Assembly (NCBI GenBank): GCA_964247295.1 | Contig: CAXTTV010000061.1 | Coordinates: 1-23,871, forward strand | Direction: 5' to 3' | Length of the DNA stretch: 23,871 nt | Source: CAXTTV01 sp964247295 | Lineage (GTDB): Bacteria; Chloroflexota; Ktedonobacteria; Ktedonobacterales; Ktedonobacteraceae | Shown: piece after piece, positions 14,414 through 22,718 of the stretch | Layout: every line of letters starts with the position of its first letter | Position numbering within the stretch: position 1 is the first letter of the stretch | The notes under the pieces: generated by a model | What the model was told of the DNA's origin: nothing | The model's input: the letters and a program-made list of their open reading frames with translations, nothing else | Databases searched by the model: none | Made by a program: the position numbers and the translations under genes

Positions 14414-15100
14414 GTGTATATATTAGTTGTTGATGATCAGCACCTGACAAGTGAGCTGGTCCAGTTTGTTTTGCGTCAGCAAGGATATGATGTGGAGACG
14501 ACCGATAATCCTCGCGGCGCAATGCAAATGATCCAGAAAAAAGAGCCAGATCTGTTGTTGTTGGATGTTGGTATGCCAACGATGAATGGCTTTGAATTCT
14601 CGCAGCAGTTGCGATCAGAAGGGTACGAGATCCCACTCATTTTTGTTACGGCCAGAGATAGTCTTGAGGACAAAATACAGGGTTTTCATATAGGCGCGGA
14701 CGACTACATTTGTAAGCCATTTGACCATCAGGAGCTGGTGGTGCGGGTTCAGGCGGTCTTGAGGCGTGGGCAGAAGCCGGGGAAAGTGGTGAGTAACGAA
14801 GTTATTCGTGTGGGTCGGTTTGAGCTCTGGCCGGCGGATATGAAAGTGATCATCTCAGGCCGAGCTCCAATCATTCTGACTCCGACCGAGATGAAGGTTT
14901 TGCGGGTCCTGATGTCGGCTCCTGGACAGATTGTGCAGCGTGAACAACTGCTCCATAGTGTTTGGAACGAAGATGCCAATAGTAGCAATATTGTGGATGT
15001 GTATGTACGTCGGCTCCGTCTGAGGCTGGAGTTAGATCCCGATCGGCCACAGTATATTATCTCGATCCGGGGAATTGGGTACAAGTTTATAGGGAAATAG
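14414..15100 (+). CDS. OmpR/PhoB-family response regulator
   Basis: A 228-residue DNA-binding response regulator. The receiver domain (1-118) has the acidic pair Asp7/Asp8, phospho-acceptor Asp51 (LLLLDVGMP), Thr79 and Lys101 (YICKPFD). The C-terminal winged helix (about 128-226) has TPTEMKVLRVLMS and the recognition region DVYVRRLRLRLE. The end RGIGYKF is the typical hairpin wing. I chose GTG 14414, preceded by AGAGGGG with an 8-nt spacer, because the receiver strand begins immediately after it. The kinase gene begins 9 bp downstream, so this is a classical two-component operon. Its target genes are not obvious. Confidence 0.95.
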   Translation: MYILVVDDQHLTSELVQFVLRQQGYDVETTDNPRGAMQMIQKKEPDLLLLDVGMPTMNGFEFSQQLRSEGYEIPLIFVTARDSLEDKIQGFHIGADDYICKPFDHQELVVRVQAVLRRGQKPGKVVSNEVIRVGRFELWPADMKVIISGRAPIILTPTEMKVLRVLMSAPGQIVQREQLLHSVWNEDANSSNIVDVYVRRLRLRLELDPDRPQYIISIRGIGYKFIGK

Positions 15101-15109
15101 GGGGTTAGT

Positions 15110-16318
15110 GTGCGGAAGCGAGCAAACAAAGAGGGGCATGTAGCGGAGATGGTAGAGAATGTCTCCAAGGGATTAAAGCGAGTTACCGAGGAAAATTCTT
15201 CTGGGCAGTACAGATTAAGATCGGTTGAGGACTCCAACACGAAAGAGCGGGCGTATCTTGAAGCTGCGGCTACCGAGACGACGGATATTATGTTGTCAAT
15301 TGATCGTCAGTTTCAGATTCGTGATTTTAATAAAGCAGCCTCACGAGTGCTGGGATGGCAGGAGGAGAGCGATAAAGGGATCGGCTGTACTGAAATACTC
15401 AGATGTCAGAACCTGAATAAGATCCAGTTGTGTGGTACCTCAAGTTGCCCGGTTGAGCGTGTGCTTAAGCGGGGGCAGAGGCTGTCGCACGAAGAGCTTT
15501 ATATTGGAGTGGAGGAGCCCAAAGAGGTTTCAGTCGCTGCCTACGCAGTCAATAAAGGGGAAGAGGCCCGAGTCGTGTTGACGGCGCGGGATATCTCTTC
15601 AATCAATATTGTCAATAAGATGCGCTCCAATTTCGTCTCAATGGTTTCTCATGAACTGCGTACCCCCTTAAATTCTGTTCATGGTTTTATTGATCTTCTG
15701 ATGTTGGGTCAGATGGGAGAACTTTCGCCAGAGCAGCACAAGTATCTGGGATATACGCAGGAAGGGGTGCAACAGCTTATCTCGATTGTTGAAGATATTC
15801 TGTTTATGACGCGTTCGGACTCAGGTCAGTTTGAAATGCAGTCCGTTGCTGTAAGCATTCAGATGCTAGTGGATCAAGTGATCGGGAGCTTGCAGCCACA
15901 GGCACAGAAGGCCGAGGTTTCTTTAGAGAAAGACATATCAGATGCCGTTCCCTGGCTGTATGGAGATCCTCAGCGGATCAAGCAGGTGCTCAATAATCTG
16001 GTGACAAATGCCATTAAATATACACCCCCTGATAGCAGCGTGACAATAAGTGCTCATCAGCAGGACGAGCGCTTTGTCTTGATTTCAGTGGCTGATACCG
16101 GGTATGGAATTCCCGTAGAGGATCGTTCCCACATCTTTGAACGCTTTTATCAGTCCAACCAGAGTCGGCAGTCGCGGGCGGGTGGGTACGGTCTGGGACT
16201 GCCGATCGCGAAGCTGATTGTGGAGCAGCATGGCGGCACCATCTGGTTTGAAACCGAGTTAGAGAAAGGGACGTGTTTCTCCTTTACCGTCCCTATCTAT
16301 CGAGAAGAGCAGGAATAG
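15110..16318 (+). CDS. cytosolic PAS sensor histidine kinase with four-cysteine motif
   Basis: A 402-residue kinase without signal peptide or membrane helices, so it should sense a cytoplasmic cue. A PAS domain covers about residues 45-168. The dimerisation/phospho-acceptor domain has His181 in MVSHELRTPLNS. The ATP-binding domain shows the N box (NNLVTNAIKY), G1 (DTGYGIP), F box (IFERFYQ) and G2 (GYGLGLPIA). Inside the PAS domain, Cys93, Cys99, Cys108 and Cys113 form C-x5-C-x8-C-x4-C, a possible metal or Fe-S site or redox switch. The GTG at 15110 follows a GGGGG site. It is the partner of the response regulator 9 bp upstream. No terminator follows; endonuclease V converges from 30 bp away. 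Confidence 0.93.
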   Translation: MRKRANKEGHVAEMVENVSKGLKRVTEENSSGQYRLRSVEDSNTKERAYLEAAATETTDIMLSIDRQFQIRDFNKAASRVLGWQEESDKGIGCTEILRCQNLNKIQLCGTSSCPVERVLKRGQRLSHEELYIGVEEPKEVSVAAYAVNKGEEARVVLTARDISSINIVNKMRSNFVSMVSHELRTPLNSVHGFIDLLMLGQMGELSPEQHKYLGYTQEGVQQLISIVEDILFMTRSDSGQFEMQSVAVSIQMLVDQVIGSLQPQAQKAEVSLEKDISDAVPWLYGDPQRIKQVLNNLVTNAIKYTPPDSSVTISAHQQDERFVLISVADTGYGIPVEDRSHIFERFYQSNQSRQSRAGGYGLGLPIAKLIVEQHGGTIWFETELEKGTCFSFTVPIYREEQE

Positions 16319-16348
16319 GATTGCCTCACCACGATAGTGGAACTCGCA

Positions 16349-17089
16349 TTATTCTGACCAGAGCTGATCTTGCTCGGCTTCAGGGGGTGACGCGGGCTCA
16401 ATCCAGTCATTGTCTTTTGAGAGCCGATCTGCCTGACGGGTAGGTTCTGGCAGGCGGTACCCTTTGGCGCAGTTCAGTACGTAATGAATACTGGTCTCCA
16501 GGCTGATCTTATGGCCCAGGGAGATGATCATCGGTTTTACCTTGCTGCGGGTGCGCACCATGGCCCCGATGGTTTCGGTTCCAACGATCAGCGGGACCCA
16601 GCTCCCGGCTTCTTCTGGCACTGGCTGGTGATGGCCAATCAGGATTGTCTTGGCGCAGCCAATAGTTGGTAGATCAAGCCAGATCCCCAAGTGTGAGGCA
16701 ATCCCCAGTCGCCGGGGGTGGGCGATCCCCTGACCGTCGACCATAACCAGATCGGCGGATTGCTTTAGCTGCGCAAAGGCTCCTAGAACTGCCGGGGCCT
16801 CGCGGAATGAGAGCAGGCCGGGAACATACGGCATGCGGATAGGCTCTTCGTAGACGTGCTTCTCTATGATCTCCATCTCGGGATAGCTTAACAGCACCAC
16901 GGCAGCGCGAGCCATCCCACTGGTCTCATTAATCGCCATATCGACTCCCGCCACCCTCTTTACCTCATTCAACTGGTCCGTTCGTATAATACGCTGAGCC
17001 AGTTCCTTTTGAAGCGCGATCGCCTCCTCCGTTTCCAACTTCCATGAGTGCAGTGGTTTACTATTTTGTTGAGTATTCGATTGCGGCAT
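16349..17089 (-). CDS. nfi: endonuclease V (deoxyinosine 3'-endonuclease)
   Basis: A 246-residue endonuclease V. It cuts the second phosphodiester bond 3' of deoxyinosine and starts repair of deaminated adenine; some homologues prefer inosine in RNA. The metal-binding residues are Asp50 (VAGVDMAI), Glu97 (PGLLSFREAP) and Asp118 (DGQGIAHPRRLGIASHLG). The wedge motif MPYVPG precedes Glu97. The C-terminal 25 residues are acidic and outside the conserved fold. I chose ATG 17089, which has GAGG 7 nt upstream, over ATG 17134, which has no ribosome-binding site. It lies 50 bp after the methyltransferase gene on the same strand and may be co-transcribed with it. Confidence 0.95.
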   Translation of the reverse strand: MPQSNTQQNSKPLHSWKLETEEAIALQKELAQRIIRTDQLNEVKRVAGVDMAINETSGMARAAVVLLSYPEMEIIEKHVYEEPIRMPYVPGLLSFREAPAVLGAFAQLKQSADLVMVDGQGIAHPRRLGIASHLGIWLDLPTIGCAKTILIGHHQPVPEEAGSWVPLIVGTETIGAMVRTRSKVKPMIISLGHKISLETSIHYVLNCAKGYRLPEPTRQADRLSKDNDWIEPASPPEAEQDQLWSE

Positions 17090-17139
17090 CCAACATCCTC
17101 TTTTCAACTCTGATCTTTCAAAATCTCCATACATAACGG

Positions 17140-17901
17140 CTAGCGAGCCTCAGCCACAAAGATCATTCTCGGGCTCTCATGATCATAGGGGCTGAGAGCG
17201 TAGTCGCCATAGACATCTTTCACTACAAAGCCGGCCCCCTCCAGCAGCAGTTCCATCTCACTGCGCTCAAAAAGGTAGAGTTCAGTATTAATGACCGTGC
17301 GCTGAACCGTTCCCCCTTGAACATGGCGATCGTAGAAATGCGTGAGCTCCAGCAGGTGAACGCCGCGAGCCGAAGCCGGGCTGACAAAATGCGTCAGGAT
17401 GCTACCATCTTCCTGATGCCAGGTCCCTTGATGCAGCACCTGCCCTGAGAGATCCTCCATATAGCGGGCATCGACGTTGCTAATATCTAGAATAAAGGTG
17501 GCACTGGTCGCCAGATTCGCCCGGATCGCCGTAAGGGCCTGCTTCTGATCTTTTCGAGTGACCAGATGAGCAAACGAGCCCAGGGCCACAAAAGCCAGCC
17601 GAAACTTTTGATCAAGCTGAAGCGCACGGATATCCTGCTCCACCAGCTTGCATTGAGAAAGCAGTCCAGACCCCTCCAGGTTCTCGTGGGCCAGCCGTAG
17701 CATCGCTTCGGAGTTATCGACCCCCACAAGCTTATAGCCGTCTTGAGCCAGTGGTAGCAGGAGCCGACCGCTGCCGCAAGCCAGTTCTAGTAGCGAACCA
17801 CTGGCAAGTTCGGCAAAGTTGCGGTAGAGATCCACATCCTCATCAAAGTGCAGATGTTCAAGATCGTAAAAAGGTGCGATCTGATCGTACATATTTTTCA
17901 T
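17140..17901 (-). CDS. class I SAM-dependent methyltransferase, substrate unknown
   Basis: A 253-residue Rossmann-fold methyltransferase. Motif I is LLELACGSGR (about residues 37-46), with Asp62 (VGVDNSEAML) as the likely ribose contact. The N-terminal YDQIAPFYDLEH is typical of small-molecule methyltransferases of the UbiE/type-11/25 group. The C-terminal half has the beta strands of the SAM fold and no extra domain. I chose ATG 17901 (GGA about 7 nt upstream, weak). A frame extending to 18000 would run over the upstream gene's stop and its terminator hairpin. It is followed by endonuclease V. Substrate and pathway cannot be read from the sequence. Confidence 0.85.
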   Translation of the reverse strand: MKNMYDQIAPFYDLEHLHFDEDVDLYRNFAELASGSLLELACGSGRLLLPLAQDGYKLVGVDNSEAMLRLAHENLEGSGLLSQCKLVEQDIRALQLDQKFRLAFVALGSFAHLVTRKDQKQALTAIRANLATSATFILDISNVDARYMEDLSGQVLHQGTWHQEDGSILTHFVSPASARGVHLLELTHFYDRHVQGGTVQRTVINTELYLFERSEMELLLEGAGFVVKDVYGDYALSPYDHESPRMIFVAEAR

Positions 17902-17941
17902 ACATATTCCACGTTTCAGACAGATTTCTGGATAAACGACA

Positions 17942-17976
17942 AAGGCGCAGCCCCCTATATCAGGATGCCGCGCCTT
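17942..17976 (-). terminator. hairpin after the Pro/Tyr-rich gene
   Basis: GCGCCTT/AAGGCGC arms (17942-17948 and 17970-17976) enclose a 21-nt loop that can form an inner CCT/AGG pair. Only a short T-run follows on the minus strand, so it may be a weak terminator between the anchored protein gene and the methyltransferase gene. Confidence 0.45.
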
Positions 17977-17989
17977 ATAATAGCAGATT

Positions 17990-18643
17990 TTAGATGCCAT
18001 CGGCAGAGACGATTTTCCAGGTATTGTTGCCCATGTCCTTTAAAACCAGTTGCACAATATATGGTTTACCAGAGCGAGTGACGGTCATTGTCTCAGTCAC
18101 AGAGTCGCTCTGTGTGTAGTCACCGTTGCCACTACTGGATGTAGTAATCATGCCACGTTGAGTATCTACGGCTTCCGCCTTTGTTTGAAATTGTTCCTGA
18201 GTGACAGACTCGCCATTAAGCTTAAACTGAGCGGGATCTACATAGGAATAAGCTTTAGCATAATCTTTACTTTTTAACGCACTATAATAATTATCAGCAG
18301 CAAGCGTAGACTGGAAGCCTTTTTGAAATGCTGGCCCAGCCAGATTTCCAATTGCGCCGCCCGCGATAACACAGCCGACGCAGCTTAGCAGCAGAATGCC
18401 TCCAAGGATGCTTAGCGTGATCCAGAGCCATCTACGCGATTTTTTTGGCTGTGGAGGAGGTATATTATAGGGTACCTGTGGCGGCGGCGCATATGGCTGT
18501 TGGAACGACTCTGATGGCGGCGGCGCGTAGGGATTGTTGGAGGGTGGGCCGCTATAAGGATTATTCGTTGGTGTACCATACGGAGGATACTGGTTTTGAG
18601 GGCCATGCTGAGAATAGGGGGGCTGGTTGGGATCGTTATACAT
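17990..18643 (-). CDS. Pro/Tyr-rich single-pass membrane protein with extracytoplasmic domain
   Basis: A 217-residue protein. Residues 1-66 are low-complexity and rich in Pro, Tyr, Asn, Gln and Ser (repeated NNPY and PYAPPP), probably cytoplasmic and disordered. A basic stretch KKSRR precedes one membrane helix (about 72-96). The external part (about 108-217), with NYYSALKSKDYAKAYSYVDP and closing TWKIVSADGI, looks like the NTF2-like fold of DUF4878-type lipoprotein or anchored domains. Two cysteines in the membrane helix are not a lipobox in a signal peptide. The start ATG 18643 has AGAGG 6 nt upstream. A weak hairpin follows. Proteins of this layout are common in Actinobacteria and Chloroflexota; the function is unknown. 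Confidence 0.8.
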   Translation of the reverse strand: MYNDPNQPPYSQHGPQNQYPPYGTPTNNPYSGPPSNNPYAPPPSESFQQPYAPPPQVPYNIPPPQPKKSRRWLWITLSILGGILLLSCVGCVIAGGAIGNLAGPAFQKGFQSTLAADNYYSALKSKDYAKAYSYVDPAQFKLNGESVTQEQFQTKAEAVDTQRGMITTSSSGNGDYTQSDSVTETMTVTRSGKPYIVQLVLKDMGNNTWKIVSADGI

Positions 18644-18704
18644 CTGCGTCCTCTCTGTCTACTGTTGGTATGATCAAGAAAACTGTATCAGAAAATTTAC
18701 GATT

Positions 18705-18713
18705 ACTATAACA
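18705..18713 (-). promoter_or_regulatory. possible extended -10 for the Pro/Tyr-rich gene
   Basis: The minus strand reads TGTTATAGT, fitting TGn-TATAnT, with the predicted start near 18698, about 55 nt before the ATG at 18643. There is no good -35, so support is weak. Confidence 0.35.
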
Positions 18714-18795
18714 AGAAGGTTGATAAAAAACAATACGGATAAATACCCAGCACTATATTTTGTTTATTTTGTATAGCTTCAAATTTTTTAGATAC

Positions 18796-18801
18796 TATAA
18801 T
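18796..18801 (+). promoter_or_regulatory. -10 element upstream of the dehydrogenase gene
   Basis: A consensus TATAAT lies 75 bp before the start codon in an AT-rich stretch. The best upstream hexamers (TTGTAT at 18769) are at 21 bp, which is too long, so the -35 is unclear. Confidence 0.4.
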
Positions 18802-18875
18802 GCTCATAGATCTATGTATGTTCTTTTAATGTGAACGTATTTTAGAGTTCATGATCAAATGGAGGGATAATAATT

Positions 18876-19859
18876 ATGCGAGCGCTAGTCTATCAAGGGC
18901 AGACGTTACGGTTGGATAATGAGTATCTACAGCCGGAGCCGCTGGCCGGCGAGGCTCTGGTTCGGGTAAAGCTGACGGGAGTCTGCAACACTGATTTAGA
19001 GATTACACGCGGATACATGCAGTACCAGGGGGTCCTGGGCCACGAGTTTATTGGAGTTGTTGAACGCGTCTATCATCAGCCGGGAGCCTCGGATATTCGT
19101 AATTTGACGGGGAAGCGCGTGGTTGGCGATATCAACGCGGCCTGTCATAAGGCCGATTGCACCTATTGCCAGCGGGGAATGCCAACCCATTGTCCGGAGC
19201 GCACAACTCTGGGGATCTCCGGGCGAGATGGAGCCTTTGCCGATTATCTTTTGCTCCCAACCGAAAACCTGCATATTGTCCCCGATGGAGTGAGCGATGA
19301 AGAGGCGGTATTTGTGGAGCCGCTGGCCGCGAACTTCGAGATGTTGGAGCAGATCCATCTGAAGCCTACTGAGATGGTTATGGTCCTGGGAGATGGCAAG
19401 ATGGGCCTGCTGGCTGCACAGGTGATGGCCTTGACAGGTTGTCACGTTATCCTGCTTGGAAAGCATCCTGAGAAGCTGGAACTGGCTCGAAGCTGGGGGA
19501 TCGAGACTCGTCTGGCGACCGACCCGCATCCTTTGCGCGCCGATGTGATTGTTGAATGTACAGGAGCAGCTCAGGGCCTGGAACAGGCCGCGCAACTGGT
19601 GAGGCCGCGCGGCACCATCTTTTTAAAAAGCACCGTTGTCGATAAAAGCGAGATCGCCCTGGCTCCTTTTGTTGTAGATGAGATCCGTGTGCAGGGCTCG
19701 CGCTGCGGCCCGTTTGATCCCGCTCTAAGAGCTCTGGCGCGCAAAACCATCCATGTCAGACCGATGATCAGCCGCACCTTCGACCTGGAAGAAGGACTGG
19801 CGGCGTTTGAATACGCCGCGCAGCCCGGAGTCTTAAAGGTTCAACTAAAAGTTTCGTAG
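18876..19859 (+). CDS. zinc-dependent medium-chain alcohol dehydrogenase family protein
   Basis: A 327-residue MDR-superfamily dehydrogenase. Catalytic zinc ligands are Cys37, the His56-Glu57 pair (GHEFIG) and Glu148 (VEPLAA). A structural zinc lobe is formed by Cys90, Cys95, Cys98 and Cys106, with C-x4-C-x2-C-x7-C spacing instead of the usual C-x2-C-x2-C-x7-C. The nucleotide-binding loop is GDGKMG (172-177). It is shorter than typical 345-residue threonine or sorbitol dehydrogenases. The substrate is unknown; an alcohol, polyol or threonine-like substrate is possible. The ATG has GGAGGG 9 nt upstream. Its stop lies 1 bp from the stop of the convergent ppdK gene. Confidence 0.9.
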   Translation: MRALVYQGQTLRLDNEYLQPEPLAGEALVRVKLTGVCNTDLEITRGYMQYQGVLGHEFIGVVERVYHQPGASDIRNLTGKRVVGDINAACHKADCTYCQRGMPTHCPERTTLGISGRDGAFADYLLLPTENLHIVPDGVSDEEAVFVEPLAANFEMLEQIHLKPTEMVMVLGDGKMGLLAAQVMALTGCHVILLGKHPEKLELARSWGIETRLATDPHPLRADVIVECTGAAQGLEQAAQLVRPRGTIFLKSTVVDKSEIALAPFVVDEIRVQGSRCGPFDPALRALARKTIHVRPMISRTFDLEEGLAAFEYAAQPGVLKVQLKVS

Positions 19860-19860
19860 A

Positions 19861-22641
19861 TTATCTATCGCGCTCGGTTTTTGCTAGCGCCGCCTGAGCG
19901 GCGGCCAGCCGGGCGATCGGGACCCGGAATGGTGAACAACTCACATAGTCGAGTCCGATCTCATTAAAAAACTCGATACTATTGGGATCGCCGCCGTGTT
20001 CTCCACAGATCCCCACTTCCAACCTGGGATTGGCCCCACGGCCTCGTTCCGTTCCCATCTTTACCAGTTGGCCGACGCCTTCGCGGTCCAGCGTCTGGAA
20101 AGGATTCTGTGGCAGAATTTTCACCGGCTCTTTCTGACCGGGGATAGGCAGGCCCTCCACATATTTGAGCAGGAATTTTCCCTCAGCATCATCGCGGCTA
20201 TAGCCGAAGGTTGTCTGCGTCAGATCGTTCGTGCCAAAGCTAAAGAAATCGGCTTCAGTCGCGATCTGATCAGCAGTCAGGGCGGCGCGGGGCAGCTCAA
20301 TCATCGTCCCAAACTTATAGTCTACCGAAGCACCAGCCTCGCTTGTTACCTGCCGAGCCACCGCTTCAAGCTCCTGACGAACCACCTTCAGTTCATTGAT
20401 ATGGCCGACCAGGGGGATCATGATCTTCGGATAGATCTTTTTACCCTGCTTGCTTAATTCGATCGCTGCCTGAAGGATCGCACGGGTCTGCATTACCATA
20501 ATCTGGGGGAAAACCAGGCCCAGACGGCAGCCGCGCAAGCCCAGCATCGGATTCATCTCGCGCATCGCCCCAACCGCTTCTAACAGCGTTCGCTTCTCCT
20601 GAAGTTCCTGAGGATTCTTGCCGCTATCCTCAAGGCGTGTCACCTCGACCAGAAGATCCTCATAGGAAGGTAGAAACTCATGGAGAGGTGGATCGATCAG
20701 GCGGATCACTACGGGATAGCCCTCGCCGGTCTGCGCATTCACCATAGTCTCGAACAGACCCTTGAAATCATTCTGTTGGAACGGCAACAGTTTATCCAGC
20801 GCCTCCTGACGCTCCACATCGTTGGTCGCCAAAATCATCTTTTGCACGATCGGCAGGCGTTCCGTCTCCATAAACATATGCTCAGTGCGACAGAGGCCGA
20901 TCCCATGAGCGCCAAACGCTACCGCGACCTTTGCATCGCGTGGATAGTCCGCATTAGCCCAGACATCCAGACGGCGATATTTATCGGCCCAGGTGAGAAG
21001 CTGCTTGAGATCGTTCTCCTTCTCAAAATCAGGGGTAGCCGTTTTAATGAGGCCCGCGAACACCTCGCCGGTCGCGCCGTCGATCGAGATATCATCTCCC
21101 TCTTTCAAAACGAAATCAGAGTCCTTCACGCGGAAAGATCGGCTCTCCTCATTAACGCGGATCGCCTCGCAGCCCGCGACACAGGGAAGACCCAGGCCGC
21201 GAGCAACCACCGCCGCATGGCTGGTCGCGCCGCCGCGCGCCGTCAAGATACCTTTCGCCACCAGCATCCCATGCACATCATCGGGGCTAGTCTCAGGACG
21301 GACAAGCACCACATCAATCCCATCTTTACCCATCTGCTCAGCCCGATCGGCATTGAAGATCGCTTTACCCGAGGCGGCTCCAGGCGAGGCATTCAGGCCC
21401 TGAGCCAGGAACTTGCCTTCAGAGATCACGCGTTCCTTATCCGCGTCATCAAAGCGAGGAAGTAGCAGGCGATACACCTGGAGGGGTTCGACGCGCTGCA
21501 CCGCCTCCTCCTCGGAGATCAGATGCTCATGGACCATATCTACAGCCACCCGGACGGCGGCCTGAGCGGTGCGTTTCGCGGAGCGGGTCTGAAGCATATA
21601 GAGGCGGCCCTTCTCGACCGTAAACTCCAGGTCCTGCATATCGCGGTAGTGCTTCTCCAGGCGTTCGGCGATCTCATTGAACTGCCGGAACACTTCAGGG
21701 AGATCCTCTTCCAAACGGCTAATCTTTGAAGGGGTGCGGATACCCGCCACTACATCCTCGCCCTGAGCATTCAGAAGATACTCGCCATACAGCTTTTTTT
21801 CGCCGGTACCGGGATTGCGTGTAAAGGCCACGCCGGTACCGCTATTGTTGCCCATATTGCCAAAGACCATGCTTTGAACGTTGACGGCGGTTCCCAGCGA
21901 GTGAGGGATCTTATTGAAATTGCGGTAGTCAATCGCGCGCTTGTTATTCCAGGAAGAGAAGACCGCCTCGATCGCGCGGCGCAACTGCTCGTAGACATCG
22001 GTTGGGAAGGGAACGCCCGAGCGTTTCTCCGCGATCTGCTTAAATTCCGTAACCACTTGCTTGAGATCATCAGCCGGGATCTCCGCATCAGTCTGTACGC
22101 CGGCCTGTTCTTTATATTTTTCCAGCACTCGTTCAAAATCGGCGGAATCGGTGTCCAGCACAATTTTACTGAACATCTGGATAAAGCGGCGGTAGGCATC
22201 GTAGGCGAAGCGCTCATCACCCGTCAGGGCCACCAGTCCCTTCACCGTCTCATCGTTGATCCCCAGATTGAGGACCGTATCCATCATGCCGGGCATCGAG
22301 AATTTCGCGCCGGAGCGAACGGAGACCAGCAGCGGGTTATTCTGCTGTCCAAAATGTTTTCCGGTCTGCTGTTCGACGATCTTGAGTGCCTCAAGAGCCT
22401 GGTCCAGAAGTCCCTCGGGAAATGTTTTCCCGACCTCGTAGTACGTATTACAAGCCTCAGTCGTGATAGTAAAGCCTGGAGGGACAGGCAGGTCCGCCCT
22501 GGTCATCTCGGCCACACCCGCGCCCTTGCCACCAAGCAGCTCACGCATCGAGGCGTTGCCTTCACTAAAAAGGTAGACCCATTTACGTGGAGAGTGCTTC
22601 ACTGCATTTTCCAACCCGGAGTATGTAATTTGTTGCGTCAC
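19861..22641 (-). CDS. ppdK: pyruvate, phosphate dikinase
   Basis: A 926-residue PPDK, which reversibly converts pyruvate, ATP and phosphate to PEP, AMP and pyrophosphate, supporting gluconeogenesis or PPi-linked glycolysis. The N-terminal ATP-grasp domain has LLGGKGAG and SVRSGAKFSMPGMMDTVLNL. The swivelling phospho-histidine is His475 in GGATSHAAVVAR, with regulatory-type Thr473 two residues before. The C-terminal TIM barrel has GLCRTEHMF and the catalytic Cys near 879 in GICGEHGGDP. I chose GTG 22641 because GGGAGG lies exactly 6 nt upstream. The longer GTG at 22668 lacks a site. No PPDK regulatory protein gene is adjacent. The gene follows the HEPN gene by 77 bp on the same strand. Identity is certain. 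Confidence 0.98.
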   Translation of the reverse strand: MTQQITYSGLENAVKHSPRKWVYLFSEGNASMRELLGGKGAGVAEMTRADLPVPPGFTITTEACNTYYEVGKTFPEGLLDQALEALKIVEQQTGKHFGQQNNPLLVSVRSGAKFSMPGMMDTVLNLGINDETVKGLVALTGDERFAYDAYRRFIQMFSKIVLDTDSADFERVLEKYKEQAGVQTDAEIPADDLKQVVTEFKQIAEKRSGVPFPTDVYEQLRRAIEAVFSSWNNKRAIDYRNFNKIPHSLGTAVNVQSMVFGNMGNNSGTGVAFTRNPGTGEKKLYGEYLLNAQGEDVVAGIRTPSKISRLEEDLPEVFRQFNEIAERLEKHYRDMQDLEFTVEKGRLYMLQTRSAKRTAQAAVRVAVDMVHEHLISEEEAVQRVEPLQVYRLLLPRFDDADKERVISEGKFLAQGLNASPGAASGKAIFNADRAEQMGKDGIDVVLVRPETSPDDVHGMLVAKGILTARGGATSHAAVVARGLGLPCVAGCEAIRVNEESRSFRVKDSDFVLKEGDDISIDGATGEVFAGLIKTATPDFEKENDLKQLLTWADKYRRLDVWANADYPRDAKVAVAFGAHGIGLCRTEHMFMETERLPIVQKMILATNDVERQEALDKLLPFQQNDFKGLFETMVNAQTGEGYPVVIRLIDPPLHEFLPSYEDLLVEVTRLEDSGKNPQELQEKRTLLEAVGAMREMNPMLGLRGCRLGLVFPQIMVMQTRAILQAAIELSKQGKKIYPKIMIPLVGHINELKVVRQELEAVARQVTSEAGASVDYKFGTMIELPRAALTADQIATEADFFSFGTNDLTQTTFGYSRDDAEGKFLLKYVEGLPIPGQKEPVKILPQNPFQTLDREGVGQLVKMGTERGRGANPRLEVGICGEHGGDPNSIEFFNEIGLDYVSCSPFRVPIARLAAAQAALAKTERDR

Positions 22642-22718
22642 CAGATTCCTCCCAAATCTATCGTACACTTACATTCGTCGAACGCATCCAGTGTTGAGCC
22701 TTTAATAAGGAAGAGGAT

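Noticed and set aside
17902..18000. N-terminal extension of the SAM methyltransferase up to 18000.
   Set aside because: It would cross the upstream gene's stop and terminator-like hairpin, and the family N-terminus begins at the MYDQIAPFYD segment.
22416..22435. Palindrome GGGAAATGTTTTCCC in ppdK resembling the element's terminal repeat.
   Set aside because: It lies inside conserved coding sequence and is explained by the codons; there is no second end nearby.
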